Part shown: piece by piece, positions 8,788-17,584 of the stretch
Layout: every line of letters starts with the position of its first letter
Position numbering within the stretch: position 1 is the first letter of the stretch
Translations under genes and position numbers: made by a program
Assembly (NCBI RefSeq): GCF_900115155.1
Contig: NZ_FOVM01000001.1
Coordinates: forward strand, 496,001-560,000
From: Mycetocola miduiensis
Lineage (GTDB): Bacteria; Actinomycetota; Actinomycetes; Actinomycetales; Microbacteriaceae
DNA length: 64,000 bases
Direction of reading: 5' to 3'
The notes under the pieces: model-generated
What the model was told of the DNA's origin: nothing
Seen by the model: the letters and a program-made list of their open reading frames with translations, nothing else
Databases searched by the model: none

Positions 8788-8829
8788 TCAAAACCGCCGC
8801 CGAACGTGCGCAGCGAGCGGGAACCAGGC

Positions 8830-9621
8830 TCAGCGCCCGGCAACAACGACCGAGACGCCTGCCTCGACGAGCGCTTCGGCGAGCGCCCCCTCCACCGGAG
8901 CGTCGGTGACGAGGATGTCGACCGAATCCAGCGGGCAGATCCGAGCGAACGTCGATTTGCCCATTTTCGTGCTGTCGGCCACGACGATGACTCGCCTGGC
9001 CACCTTCGCGAACTCGCGGCTCACTTCGGCTTCGCCCTCGTGCAGGGTCGTCAGTCCGAACTGCGCGCTGATCCCGTCGACCCCGAGGATCGCCACGTCG
9101 AGGGTGAGGTCAGACAGAGTATCGGAGACGAGCGAACCGACGAGTTCATACGACTGCGGCCTGGCCACTCCGCCGGTGACGACGATCTTCACGTGGGAAC
9201 GCACCGAGAGCTCGTATGCGATGTTCAGGGCGTTGGTCACGATCGTCACCGCGACGTCCCCGTCTTCGCGGACCAGGTGATCGCTGCGGCCGAGGACCCG
9301 CGCAACCTCGCTCGTGGTCGTCCCGCCGTTCAGGCCGACCGAATCCCCGACGCCGACGAAGGACGCTGCAGCCTTCGCGATGACGACCTTCGCCTCGGCC
9401 TGCCGGGCGATCTTGTACTGAAGCGGTAACTCGTATCCTGCTCCGAGGGCGGCAGCGCCGCCGTGGGTGCGGGTGACGAGTCTCTGCTCAGCGAGCGTCG
9501 TGAGGTCGCGTCTCGCGGTCGCAGACGAGATGTGAAGCGCCGCCGCGATGTCGGCGATGGACACATTGCCGCGCTCGCTCACGAGCTCAAGCAGCGCGTT
9601 CAGTCGCTGTTGCTGAGTCAC
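8830..9621 (-). CDS. DeoR/GlpR-family transcriptional regulator
   Basis: A 263-residue regulator. The N-terminal DeoR helix-turn-helix is clear (QQRLNALLELVSERGNVSI, then ADIAAALHISSATARRDL, then THGGAA). The C-terminal DeoRC sensor domain (from about residue 75) has VGLNGGTTTSEVAR and a VVADSTKMG motif, typical of binding a phosphorylated sugar. The start is a GTG; an AAGGA that could be its ribosome site lies inside a 17-bp palindrome at 9625-9641, suggesting autoregulation. No sugar-utilisation gene is adjacent (hemE on one side, an SDR gene on the other), so its target is unknown. Confidence 0.9.
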   Translation of the reverse strand: MTQQQRLNALLELVSERGNVSIADIAAALHISSATARRDLTTLAEQRLVTRTHGGAAALGAGYELPLQYKIARQAEAKVVIAKAAASFVGVGDSVGLNGGTTTSEVARVLGRSDHLVREDGDVAVTIVTNALNIAYELSVRSHVKIVVTGGVARPQSYELVGSLVSDTLSDLTLDVAILGVDGISAQFGLTTLHEGEAEVSREFAKVARRVIVVADSTKMGKSTFARICPLDSVDILVTDAPVEGALAEALVEAGVSVVVAGR

Positions 9622-9624
9622 GAT

Positions 9625-9641
9625 TCGTAAGGTCCTTACGA
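9625..9641. promoter_or_regulatory. Perfect palindrome upstream of the DeoR gene (probable operator)
   Basis: TCGTAAGG, one central base, CCTTACGA: 8-bp perfect arms, starting 4 nt upstream of the DeoR-family start codon. Position and symmetry suit an autoregulatory operator covering the ribosome-binding region. Confidence 0.65.
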
Positions 9642-9736
9642 CGGCGGCATGGACGGGGAGACCAGTCCCATCCTAGGGCGCCGCACAACCCCGGTCCCGG
9701 CCAACCTGGCCTGCGAGGGCACCCACGGCGACGATG

Positions 9737-9742
9737 TACTGT
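9737..9742 (+). promoter_or_regulatory. Putative -10 box of the SDR/DUF2867 gene (leaderless)
   Basis: TACTGT, 7 nt before the ATG at 9750, with no Shine-Dalgarno sequence between them. Confidence 0.45.
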
Positions 9743-9749
9743 TCATTCC

Positions 9750-11222
9750 ATGTCAGCGAAGCGCATCCTCGTCACCGGCTCGACGGGCTACGTGGGCGGT
9801 CGGCTCGTGCCACGCTTGCTGGCGGCCGGCCGAGAAGTGCGCGTCCTCGTCCGCACGCCCGAGAAACTGCTCGACGTTCCGTGGGCCGGCCAGGTCGAGA
9901 TCGTCCAGGGAACGCTGCAGGACCGGGATGCCATGGCGCGCGCCTGTGAAGGAATCGACGTCCTCTACTACCTGGTCCATTCGATGACCGGCCGAGGCGA
10001 CTTCGAACTCGAGGAACGCAAAGCGGCCGAGAGCGTGGCTACCGCGGCACGAGACGCCGGTGTCTCACGGATCGTCTACCTCGGCGGCCTGCACCCTGAC
10101 TCGCCCGATCTGTCCCGCCACCTGCGATCACGGGTCCTCGTCGGCACCACGCTGCTCGAATCGGGCGTGCCGACCGCCGCCTTCCAGGCCGGGGTCGTGA
10201 TCGGATCAGGGTCGACCTCGTTCGAAATGATCCGGCACCTCACCGAGGTGCTTCCGTATATGCCCGCGCCGAAGTGGGTGCGCAACCGGATCCAGCCCAT
10301 CGCCATCCGTGACGTGCTCCACTACCTCCTCGCCGCCGTGGACCTGCCGCCAGAGATCAACCGGACCTTCGACATCGGTGGCCCAGACATCCTGCGCTAC
10401 GGGCAGATGATGAACGGTTACGCGATCGAAGCGGGGCTCCCCCAACGCGCCATCGCGGCCCTGCCGGTGCTCACCCCATGGCTCGCATCACAGTGGGTGA
10501 ACCTCGTCACCCCGATCCCGCGGTCGATCGCCGTGCCGATCGTCGAGTCCCTCCAGTTCGACTGCGTCATGCGGGAGCACGACATCGACACGGTCATCGC
10601 TCCGCCGGAGGGCGGCCTCACCGGTTATCACGGCGCCGTGCGGCTCGCCCTGGCCAAGATGCGCGATGGCGACGTCGAGACGAGCTGGCAGAACGCGTCG
10701 GTCGACGGCGCGCCGAGCGACCCACTGCCGAGCGACCCGGACTGGGCCGGGCACACCGTCTTCACCGATGTCAAGGTTCGCGAGACGGATGCCTCGACGG
10801 CGCAACTCTGGACGGTCATCGAAGGCATCGGCGGCGACAACGGCTGGTACTCGTTCCCTCTGGCGTGGGCGCTCCGGGGCTGGCTCGACAAGCTCGTCGG
10901 TGGTGTCGGGCTCCGCCGGGGTCGACGGCACGCGCAGGACCTCCAGACCGGGGATGCCCTGGACTTCTGGCGGGTAGAGGCCATCGAGCACGAACGCCGG
11001 CTCCGGCTCCGAGCCGAGATGCGGGTGCCGGGCAAGGCCTGGCTAGAGATGGAGATCGAACCGCGCGAGGAGGGCGGATCCCGTTACCGCCAGCGCGCGG
11101 TGTTCTTCCCGATGGGCCTATCCGGGAGACTCTACTGGTTCGCGATCCTGCCCTTCCACGGCATCATCTTCAACGGCATGGCGAACCGGATCACCCTCGA
11201 GGCGGAGTCGCGGTCAGCCTGA
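9750..11222 (+). CDS. SDR-family NAD(P)-binding protein with C-terminal DUF2867
   Basis: A 490-residue two-domain protein. Residues 1 to about 290 form an atypical SDR Rossmann domain: ILVTGSTGYVGGRLVPRLL at the N-terminus, then LVRTPEKL and VYLGGLHPD. The C-terminal part (from about 320) has features of DUF2867 (QLWTVIEGIGGDNGWYSFP, LDFWRVEAIEHERRLRLRAE, YWFAILPFHGIIFNGMA). Such fusions are common in actinobacteria; the substrate is not known. It is monocistronic, ends 11 nt before the convergent MarR gene, and lacks a ribosome site. Confidence 0.85.
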   Translation: MSAKRILVTGSTGYVGGRLVPRLLAAGREVRVLVRTPEKLLDVPWAGQVEIVQGTLQDRDAMARACEGIDVLYYLVHSMTGRGDFELEERKAAESVATAARDAGVSRIVYLGGLHPDSPDLSRHLRSRVLVGTTLLESGVPTAAFQAGVVIGSGSTSFEMIRHLTEVLPYMPAPKWVRNRIQPIAIRDVLHYLLAAVDLPPEINRTFDIGGPDILRYGQMMNGYAIEAGLPQRAIAALPVLTPWLASQWVNLVTPIPRSIAVPIVESLQFDCVMREHDIDTVIAPPEGGLTGYHGAVRLALAKMRDGDVETSWQNASVDGAPSDPLPSDPDWAGHTVFTDVKVRETDASTAQLWTVIEGIGGDNGWYSFPLAWALRGWLDKLVGGVGLRRGRRHAQDLQTGDALDFWRVEAIEHERRLRLRAEMRVPGKAWLEMEIEPREEGGSRYRQRAVFFPMGLSGRLYWFAILPFHGIIFNGMANRITLEAESRSA

Positions 11223-11233
11223 CCTGGGTCGGG

Positions 11234-11782
11234 CTACTTCTCGGGCTCCGCGACCGCACTGAGGTCGGTGAGGAATCGGATGACAATGTCGCGCTCGTCG
11301 TGAGTCAACCGCGCGGCGGCTTCGAACCGGCGCGCGTGCACCTTGCCGACGCTTTCGCGGGCGTCGGACCGCGTCGCATCGGTCACGGTGATCATCAGGG
11401 CGCGGCGGTCGGTGGGATGCGGTGAACGGGTCACGTGGCCGGCGCGCTCGAGTCGATCGAGCAGTTTCGTCGTCGATGCCGTCGAGATCCGCAGCGTTTC
11501 GGCGAGCATTCCCGGCGTCACAACGGCGCCGGCGTTACGGGACGCCATGAGAAAGCGGAGGGCCTTCATATCGGTGGCGTTGAGCTTCATGTGCCTCTGC
11601 GAAGCCTCGCTCATCGACTGCTCCGCCTCCCGCCAGGTGCGGAGCGCTGCGAGAACGCGCACGACCGAGTCGACGTCGGCGTCGTCCATCCCAGAGCGCC
11701 CCACCAGCTCCTGGGTGGGGTCGATGACGCGCGGATCAAGTAACCAGGCCGACGAATCGGGAGGTGTTCGATCGGAGGTCAT
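11234..11782 (-). CDS. MarR-family regulator, probable CrtR-type repressor of carotenoid synthesis
   Basis: A 182-residue MarR-family protein. The winged helix is visible in TDMKALRFLMASRNAGAVVT, LAETLRISTASTTKLLDRL and the wing HVTRSPHPTDRRALM. It is transcribed divergently from idi-crtE across 67 nt, the same arrangement as crtR and the crt operon in Corynebacterium glutamicum, where the repressor senses geranylgeranyl pyrophosphate; the same role is inferred here. The -10 TAGAAT (11789-11794) ends 6 nt before the ATG, so the mRNA is probably leaderless. The ATG is preferred because the frame and -10 spacing agree. Confidence 0.88.
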   Translation of the reverse strand: MTSDRTPPDSSAWLLDPRVIDPTQELVGRSGMDDADVDSVVRVLAALRTWREAEQSMSEASQRHMKLNATDMKALRFLMASRNAGAVVTPGMLAETLRISTASTTKLLDRLERAGHVTRSPHPTDRRALMITVTDATRSDARESVGKVHARRFEAAARLTHDERDIVIRFLTDLSAVAEPEK

Positions 11783-11849
11783 TCCACTATTCTACGAGAA
11801 AGCGCCGTGCTAATCTATTTACTCGCCTAGCTAGATAAATCGGAGGATC
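11783..11849. promoter_or_regulatory. Divergent crt/MarR promoter region with operator-like dyad
   Basis: 67 nt between the regulator and idi. Leftward: TAGAAT at 11789-11794. Rightward: extended -10 TGCTAATCT at 11808-11816. Overlapping it is a dyad with arms ATCTA (11813-11817) and TAGAT (11832-11836), plus the self-complementary CTAGCTAG at 11827-11834. A GGAGG ribosome site for idi is at 11842-11846. A repressor bound to the dyad would cover the rightward start site. Confidence 0.65.
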
Positions 11850-12410
11850 ATGATCGTCCAGGAAATGACCGAGCGTGTCGTCCTTCTCGACGCCTCCGGG
11901 ACCCCGGTCGGCTCTGACCTCAAGTCGACGGTCCACACCGCGGACACCCCGCTGCACCTGGCATTCTCGTGCCATGTCGTCAACGCAGCCGGCGAGGTAC
12001 TCGTCACCCGCCGTTCGCTGGGAAAGAAGACCTGGCCAGGCGTGTGGACCAACTCATTCTGCGGGCACCCTGGGCCTGACGAAGCATCCGCCGACTCCGT
12101 CGTCCGCCGCGCCGCGCACGAGCTCGGGCTCGACCTTCATACCCTCGATCTCGTACTTCCGGACTTCCGCTATCGCGCGGTCGACGCATCCGGCATCGTC
12201 GAGAACGAGATCTGCCCGGTCTACGTCGCCCGAGTCGACACGGAGCCTGCCCCCAACCCCCACGAGGTGATGGACGTGGCCTGGGTCGACCCGCTCGCCC
12301 TGGGCGAAGCCGTCGCGCTGACGCCGTGGGCCTTCAGCCCGTGGCTCGTGCTTCAGGCGGAGCAGCTCGAGCTGCTCGGCGGAAATCCCGCACGATCGGC
12401 TCCGCGATGA
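11850..12410 (+). CDS. idi: Isopentenyl-diphosphate delta-isomerase, type 1
   Basis: A 186-residue Nudix-fold enzyme that interconverts IPP and DMAPP. The catalytic cysteine is in TNSFCGHP and the catalytic glutamate in GIVENEICPVY; the Nudix-like segment runs through SADSVVRRAAHELGLD. A good ribosome site (GGAGG) precedes the ATG. First gene of the crt operon: it supplies the DMAPP needed both to prime CrtE and for the two C5 additions made by CrtEb. Its stop overlaps the crtE start (ATGA). Confidence 0.97.
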   Translation: MIVQEMTERVVLLDASGTPVGSDLKSTVHTADTPLHLAFSCHVVNAAGEVLVTRRSLGKKTWPGVWTNSFCGHPGPDEASADSVVRRAAHELGLDLHTLDLVLPDFRYRAVDASGIVENEICPVYVARVDTEPAPNPHEVMDVAWVDPLALGEAVALTPWAFSPWLVLQAEQLELLGGNPARSAPR

Positions 12411-13477
12411 CCGGTGTGCTCACAGACTTCGCCGGGACCGGCGTGCACGAGGCGGTTCAGGACCGCCTCGACGCGTTCTTCACCGACCGCATCAGCCTGG
12501 CGACCGCCTACGGCGACAACTACCGGTTGCTCTGGGAAGCTGCCAGGTCCGCGAGCCAGGGCGGCAAAATGTTCCGCCCCGCCCTCGTCGTCGGCGTCTA
12601 CCGCGATTTCGGCGGCACCGACGACGACTCCGCCCTCCGCATCGCCACCGCGTTCGAGCTGCTGCACACGGCGTTCCTCCTGCACGACGACGTGATCGAC
12701 CGCGACCTGGTCCGTCGTGGTGTTCCCAACCTCGCCGGGTCCTTCGCCGCGGATGCCTCCGCGAGGGGTGCCACGGACGCCGCGGCACAGACCTGGGGCC
12801 AGGCATCCGCGATCCTCGCCGGCGACCTCCTCATCCAAGCCGCCCAAGGGTTCCTCGCCCGGCTCAGCGCTCCGAGCGCCGTGCGCGACGCACTGCTCGA
12901 CCTCTTCGACCGGAGCATCTTCGTCACCGCCGCCGGCGAACTGGCCGACGTGGCGTTCAGCGCCGGCGTCCGGCTGCCGTCACTCGTCGACGTCATGGCG
13001 ATGACCGAGCAGAAGACCGCGAGCTACTCATTTGAGGCACCGCTCAAGGCCGGCGCCATCCTCGCCGGGGTCGACGCCGACGTGCTCACGATCCTCGGTG
13101 AGTTCGGCCGCCTCGTCGGTGTCGCGTTCCAGCTCCGTGACGACCAGCTCGGGGTCTTCGGCGATGAGAAGGTAACGGGAAAGAGCGTGCTCAACGACCT
13201 GCGGAACCGCAAGGAGACCCCGCTCATCGCCCATGCCCGATCGACCCCGCGGTGGGCGCAGATCGAGGAGGCCCTCTACGACCTCGAGACGTTCGACGCC
13301 GACGGATCCACCGTGAGGGCCGCCCTCGAGGAATGCGGTGCACGCACCTTCGTCGACGCGCTGATCGACGACCACGTGTCGCGTGCCGAGAGCCTCCTCG
13401 ACAACTCCCATCTGCCATCCGTTCTGGTGGGGCACCTGCGCGACGTCGCCAGGCACGCCGTGGTGCGGGCGGCATGA
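12407..13477 (+). CDS. crtE: Geranylgeranyl diphosphate synthase
   Basis: A 356-residue all-alpha trans-isoprenyl diphosphate synthase. The first aspartate-rich motif is FLLHDDVIDRD (D94, D95, D98); the second is FQLRDDQLGVFGD. It builds C20 GGPP from IPP and an allylic starter, feeding CrtB. The ATG overlapping the idi stop was chosen; the open frame extends upstream into idi but without homology. The operon position between idi and crtB fits the carotenoid-specific GGPP synthase. Confidence 0.96.
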   Translation: MTGVLTDFAGTGVHEAVQDRLDAFFTDRISLATAYGDNYRLLWEAARSASQGGKMFRPALVVGVYRDFGGTDDDSALRIATAFELLHTAFLLHDDVIDRDLVRRGVPNLAGSFAADASARGATDAAAQTWGQASAILAGDLLIQAAQGFLARLSAPSAVRDALLDLFDRSIFVTAAGELADVAFSAGVRLPSLVDVMAMTEQKTASYSFEAPLKAGAILAGVDADVLTILGEFGRLVGVAFQLRDDQLGVFGDEKVTGKSVLNDLRNRKETPLIAHARSTPRWAQIEEALYDLETFDADGSTVRAALEECGARTFVDALIDDHVSRAESLLDNSHLPSVLVGHLRDVARHAVVRAA

Positions 13478-14361
13478 GGCCACGAAAGCCCGTCGCATCG
13501 AGCGACCTCTCCCTGTACACGCGAGTCGCCCACCGGAGTTCTTCACGCGTCATCCGCGATTACTCCACCTCTTTCGGCCTCGCCTCACGACTGCTGTCCG
13601 GAGACGTCCGAAAGCGCGTCGAGGACATCTACGCGCTTGTCCGGGTCGCAGACGAAGTCGTTGACGGCGCCGCCGAGCAGGCGGGGCTCGGGGTGGACCG
13701 GCAACGTGCGCTTCTCGACGCCCTCGAAGCCGAGACGGCCTCAGCCCTCGGGGACGGCTACAGCACCAACCTCGTCGTCCACGCGTTCGCGATCACCGCA
13801 CGCGAAAGCGGCTTCGGAGTCGATCTCACCGCCCCCTTCTTCGCGTCGATGCGACGGGATCTCAGCGCCGTGAACTTCACCGAGGCGGAACTCCGCGAGT
13901 ACATCTACGGCTCCGCCGAGGTCGTCGGGCTGATGTGCCTTCGCGTGTTCCTCCGCGGTCGGACCATCGAGGACGCACAGCGGCTCCGCCTGGAGGAGGG
14001 GGCGCGACGGTTGGGCGCCGCTTTCCAGAAGATCAATTTCCTTCGCGACCTGGCGACCGACTGGTCGACGCTCGGCAGAAGCTACTTTCCCGGCATCGAC
14101 CCCGGCCAGCTCACCGAGCAACAGAAGCTCGCGCTCGTCGCTGACATCGAGGCGGACCTCGACGCAGCGGGATCCGTTCTCCCCGAGCTGCCCGCGAACT
14201 GCCGCCGCGCGGTCGCCGCCGCCCATGGCATGTTCAGCATCCTGACCGAACGGCTGAAGTCGACCCCGGCCCGGGACCTGCTGGCCGCTCGGGTCCGGGT
14301 GCCCACCCGGACGAAACTTGCCGTCCTCGCCCGCACCCTGATGCCGGCGCGACCCCTGTGA
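13474..14361 (+). CDS. crtB: 15-cis-phytoene synthase
   Basis: A 295-residue squalene/phytoene synthase family protein that couples two GGPP molecules head to head. Family motifs: YSTSFGLASRLL near the N-terminus, VRVADEVVDG (first Asp-rich region), YIYGSAEVVGLMCL, and INFLRDLATDWSTLGRSYFP (second Asp-rich region). Start and stop overlap crtE and crtI by 4 nt each, as throughout this operon. The C-terminus is basic. Confidence 0.97.
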   Translation: MRPRKPVASSDLSLYTRVAHRSSSRVIRDYSTSFGLASRLLSGDVRKRVEDIYALVRVADEVVDGAAEQAGLGVDRQRALLDALEAETASALGDGYSTNLVVHAFAITARESGFGVDLTAPFFASMRRDLSAVNFTEAELREYIYGSAEVVGLMCLRVFLRGRTIEDAQRLRLEEGARRLGAAFQKINFLRDLATDWSTLGRSYFPGIDPGQLTEQQKLALVADIEADLDAAGSVLPELPANCRRAVAAAHGMFSILTERLKSTPARDLLAARVRVPTRTKLAVLARTLMPARPL

Positions 14362-15929
14362 CCGGCGTGAGAGCCCGGTCGGCCATCGTGATCGGAGGAG
14401 GCATCGCCGGTCTGGCCACTGCTGGGCTTCTGGCAAAGGACGGCTTCACGGTGACGCTGCTCGAAGCCCGCTCGGGAATCGGCGGGCGGGCGGGGAGCTG
14501 GGAAAAGGATGGCTTCCGATTCGACACCGGCCCGAGCTGGTACCTCATGCCGCAAGTCTTCGACCACTTCTTCCGCCTGATGGGCAGCTCAGCCGACCAC
14601 GAGCTCGACCTGTCGAAGCTCGACCCCGGGTACCGCGTGTTCTTCGAAAAGCACGACGAGCCGATCGACATCGCCGCCGACCGTGAAACCAACCTCGACA
14701 CCTTCGAACGGATCGAACCGGGTGGGCGCGCCGCACTCTCCCGCTACCTGGCATCCGCCCGCGACACGTATGAGATCGCGGTCCGGCGCTTTCTCTACAG
14801 CACCTTCCAGTCGTACCGCACCGCGCTCACGCGTGATGTCGTCGGCCGCAGCGGGCGTCTCGCGCGACTTCTGCTGCAGCCACTGGACACGCTCACCTCG
14901 CGGTCATTCGCCGACCCGCGCCTTCGCCAGATCCTTGGCTACCCGGCCGTCTTCCTCGGTTCGTCACCGTTCGCCGCCCCCAGCCTCTATCACCTGATGA
15001 GCCACCTCGACCTCGAAGACGGGGTCTACTACCCGCGCGGTGGTTTCTTCGAGGTGATCAGGAGCATCGAGGGCCTCGCGACGGCGGCCGGCGTCACGGT
15101 GACGACGGATGCCACGGTGACCGCCATCACGACGGACGGCGCGAAACGGGCGCGCGCGACCGGTGTCCGCTACACCGACGCCATGGGCATCGGCCAGCAC
15201 CTCGAAGCGGATGTCGTCGTGTCAGCGGCCGACCTGCACCACACCGAGACCACGCTCCTGCCGCCGGCACTGCAGAGTTACCCCGAAAGCTGGTGGGACA
15301 ACCGCGTCCCCGGTCCGGGAGCCGTGCTCCTGATGCTCGGCGTCGAGGGCGGATTGCCCGAACTCGCCCACCACAGCCTGTTCTTCACCAAGGACTGGCA
15401 CGACAACTTCGACCGGATCTTCGGCGAGACGACGTCGATACCGGATCCGGCGTCGATCTACGTCTGTCGGCCGAGCGCGACCGATGACACCGTCGCCCCC
15501 GCCGGCCACGAGAACCTCTTCGTCCTCGTTCCGGTCCCTGCCGACCCGGGAATCGGCTCCGGTGGCGAAGACCGCAGTGGTGCACCTGTCGTCGAAGAAC
15601 TCGCCGACACCGTGATCGCGCAGATTGCGACGTGGGCTGGCATCCCGGACCTTGCCGAGCGAGTGGTGGTGCGTAAGACGGTCGGACCGCAGGATTTTAG
15701 GGATGACCTCAATTCCTGGCGCGGAACATCCCTCGGCCCTGCGCACACCCTGCGGCAGAGCGCCTTCCTGCGGGGAAAGAACGCGTCGTCCAAGGTCGAC
15801 GGCCTTTACTACGCCGGGGGCACGACGGTGCCAGGGATCGGGCTGCCCATGTGCCTGATCAGCGCTGAGCTCGTGCTCAAGCGCATCCGCGGCGACCTCA
15901 GCACCGGTCCACTTCCCGAGCCGCTATGA
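14358..15929 (+). CDS. crtI: Phytoene desaturase (lycopene-forming)
   Basis: A 523-residue FAD enzyme that introduces double bonds into phytoene to reach lycopene. The dinucleotide fold is AIVIGGGIAGLATAGLLAKDG, followed by GIGGRAGSWEKDGFRFDTGPSWY. The C-terminal CrtI signature is visible in GLYYAGGTTVPGIGLPMCLISAELV. The start is a GTG in a GTGA overlap with crtB. Probably peripheral on the membrane face where its lipophilic substrate is. Confidence 0.97.
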   Translation: MTGVRARSAIVIGGGIAGLATAGLLAKDGFTVTLLEARSGIGGRAGSWEKDGFRFDTGPSWYLMPQVFDHFFRLMGSSADHELDLSKLDPGYRVFFEKHDEPIDIAADRETNLDTFERIEPGGRAALSRYLASARDTYEIAVRRFLYSTFQSYRTALTRDVVGRSGRLARLLLQPLDTLTSRSFADPRLRQILGYPAVFLGSSPFAAPSLYHLMSHLDLEDGVYYPRGGFFEVIRSIEGLATAAGVTVTTDATVTAITTDGAKRARATGVRYTDAMGIGQHLEADVVVSAADLHHTETTLLPPALQSYPESWWDNRVPGPGAVLLMLGVEGGLPELAHHSLFFTKDWHDNFDRIFGETTSIPDPASIYVCRPSATDDTVAPAGHENLFVLVPVPADPGIGSGGEDRSGAPVVEELADTVIAQIATWAGIPDLAERVVVRKTVGPQDFRDDLNSWRGTSLGPAHTLRQSAFLRGKNASSKVDGLYYAGGTTVPGIGLPMCLISAELVLKRIRGDLSTGPLPEPL

Positions 15930-16252
15930 GCGTCGTGTACTTTCTCGTGCTGCTCGCCTCGATCGGCTGTATGGTGCTGCTCGATCGGCGCTTCTCGCTG
16001 TTCTTCTGGCGCGACGCCCGCCGCGCCGCGATCGTCCTCGCGGTCGGAGTCGTCTTCTTCGTGCTCTGGGACCTGCTCGGAATCGGGCTCGGCATCTTCT
16101 ACCGGGGCGAAACCGCGTTCATGACGGGAATCGTCGTCGCGCCGGAACTTCCGCTCGAGGAACTCTTTTTCCTCGCGTTCCTCTGCTACCTGACGATGGT
16201 GCTCCTCACCGGCGCCGACGCCCTCTTCCGCGCCCGGGCGGTGAGACGATGA
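15926..16252 (+). CDS. crtYe: Lycopene cyclase subunit, CrtYe/CrtYc-like
   Basis: A 108-residue membrane protein with three hydrophobic segments. The PELPLEELFFLAFLCY sequence is the conserved E-rich motif of the heterodimeric lycopene cyclase domain. In actinobacteria two such half-size proteins together cyclise C40 or C50 ends; with CrtEb next door the likely rings are epsilon, on the C50 backbone. ATGA overlaps on both sides. The subunit name (e versus c) follows the C. glutamicum order and is by context. Confidence 0.9.
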   Translation: MSVVYFLVLLASIGCMVLLDRRFSLFFWRDARRAAIVLAVGVVFFVLWDLLGIGLGIFYRGETAFMTGIVVAPELPLEELFFLAFLCYLTMVLLTGADALFRARAVRR

Positions 16253-16587
16253 CCTATGTCACTCTCAGCCTCGTCTTCCTCGCAATCGCTGCCGCGGTGC
16301 TTACCGTCGCACTGGCCACCGCGCGCGACCGGCGGAGCCTCCTCTCCCGCTGGTGGTTGCCGGCCCTCGCCACGGCAATCGCCCTCACCGTGCTCACCGC
16401 CGTGTTCGACAACGTCATGATCGCGACGGGGCTCATGGTGTACGAACCGGTCCACCTCGCCGGTATCCTGATCGGCGCTGCGCCGCTCGAGGACTTCGCC
16501 TACCCGGCCGCCGCGCTCCTCCTGTTGCCCGCTGTCTGGCTGCTCCTCGGCCGATTGGGCGGAAAGGGCGCCGATGCCGACGAATAG
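16249..16587 (+). CDS. crtYf: Lycopene cyclase subunit, CrtYf/CrtYd-like
   Basis: A 112-residue membrane protein with three predicted helices, paired with the previous gene. The conserved lycopene-cyclase-domain stretch GAAPLEDFAYPAAALLLL parallels the PLEEL motif of its partner. Neither half is expected to work alone. It overlaps crtEb by 14 nt, whose ribosome site lies inside its last codons. Confidence 0.9.
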   Translation: MTYVTLSLVFLAIAAAVLTVALATARDRRSLLSRWWLPALATAIALTVLTAVFDNVMIATGLMVYEPVHLAGILIGAAPLEDFAYPAAALLLLPAVWLLLGRLGGKGADADE

Positions 16588-17458
16588 CCCCACCCGGGTC
16601 GCCGGGCAGCTGCTGCTGTCGTCACGGCCGCTCAGCTGGATCAATACGGCCTTCCCGTTCGCCGCGGCCTATCTGCTGACCGCCGGCGTGGTCGACCTCG
16701 CCCTCGTCGTCGGAACGGTCTTCTTCCTCGTGCCGTACAACCTGGCGATGTACGGGATCAACGACGTCTTCGACTACGAGTCGGACCTGGCCAATCCGCG
16801 CAAGGGCGGCGTCGAGGGCGCCGTGCTCGACCGCAGCCTGCACCGGTGGACCCTCCTCGCCGCCGCCACCACCTGCATCCCCTTCGTCCTCGTGCTCGTC
16901 CTGCTCGGCGGCCCCGGGTCGTGGCTCGTCTTGGCCATCAGCCTGTTCGCCGTTGTCGCCTACTCGGCGCCCGGGTTGCGGTTCAAGGAGCGGCCGTTCC
17001 TGGACTCGGTGACCTCGAGCACGCACTTCGTCAGCCCCGCCGTGTACGGGCTCGTCCTCGCCGGTGCCACTCCGACGCCTGAGCTGTACGCCTTGCTCGG
17101 CGCATTCTTCCTCTGGGGCATGGCCAGCCACGCTTTCGGCGCCGTGCAGGACATCCTCCCCGACCGCGAGGGCGGCATCGCCTCCATCGCCACGGTGCTC
17201 GGAGCGGCGAAGACCGTGCGGTTCGCGCTCGGCGCCTGGACGGCTGCCGGGTTGCTGATGCTCTTCACCGAATGGCCGGGCCCGCTCGGAGCACTCCTCC
17301 CGCTCCCGTACATCGTCGCCGCGCTGCCATACCGCTCTCTCAGCGACGCCGATTCGGAGCGTGCCAACCGCGGCTGGAAACATTTTCTCTGGCTGAACTT
17401 CCTCGTCGGCTTCCTCGTCACCATGCTGCTGATCGCGTGGTCCTTCCTCCGCTCATAA
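16574..17458 (+). CDS. crtEb: Lycopene elongase (UbiA-family prenyltransferase)
   Basis: A 294-residue polytopic UbiA-family protein. The first Asp-rich motif is NLAMYGINDVFDYESDLANPRKGG; the second is ILPDREGGIASIATVLGA. In C. glutamicum CrtEb adds DMAPP to both ends of lycopene, giving the C50 skeleton of flavuxanthin, which CrtYe/CrtYf then cyclise to decaprenoxanthin. The same product is likely here, though sarcinaxanthin-type rings cannot be excluded from sequence reading. GGAAAGGG lies 5 nt before the ATG. Last gene of the crt operon. Confidence 0.93.
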   Translation: MPTNSPTRVAGQLLLSSRPLSWINTAFPFAAAYLLTAGVVDLALVVGTVFFLVPYNLAMYGINDVFDYESDLANPRKGGVEGAVLDRSLHRWTLLAAATTCIPFVLVLVLLGGPGSWLVLAISLFAVVAYSAPGLRFKERPFLDSVTSSTHFVSPAVYGLVLAGATPTPELYALLGAFFLWGMASHAFGAVQDILPDREGGIASIATVLGAAKTVRFALGAWTAAGLLMLFTEWPGPLGALLPLPYIVAALPYRSLSDADSERANRGWKHFLWLNFLVGFLVTMLLIAWSFLRS

Positions 17459-17490
17459 CTCAGCCTGCAGCTGCGCCCGTGCTCCACTGT

Positions 17491-17507
17491 GCCGCCGATC
17501 CGGCGGC
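17491..17507 (+). terminator. GC-rich hairpin after the crt operon
   Basis: GCCGCCG and CGGCGGC arms around a 3-nt loop, 32 nt after crtEb. There is no T-tract, so it may be a weak terminator or an mRNA 3-prime end structure. Confidence 0.45.
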
Positions 17508-17584
17508 CAGCCAACGTTCCAGGCTGAATTGTGCGCCCTGAGCGGACGGAACCCGTGCTGCTCAGAGCACCTGGATTCAGAATG

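Noticed and set aside
11850-17458. Recent horizontal transfer of the carotenoid cluster
   Set aside because: Base composition, codon use, the GGATGCC word and the ATGA coupling look like those of the neighbouring genes; no repeats, integrase or tRNA border the cluster.
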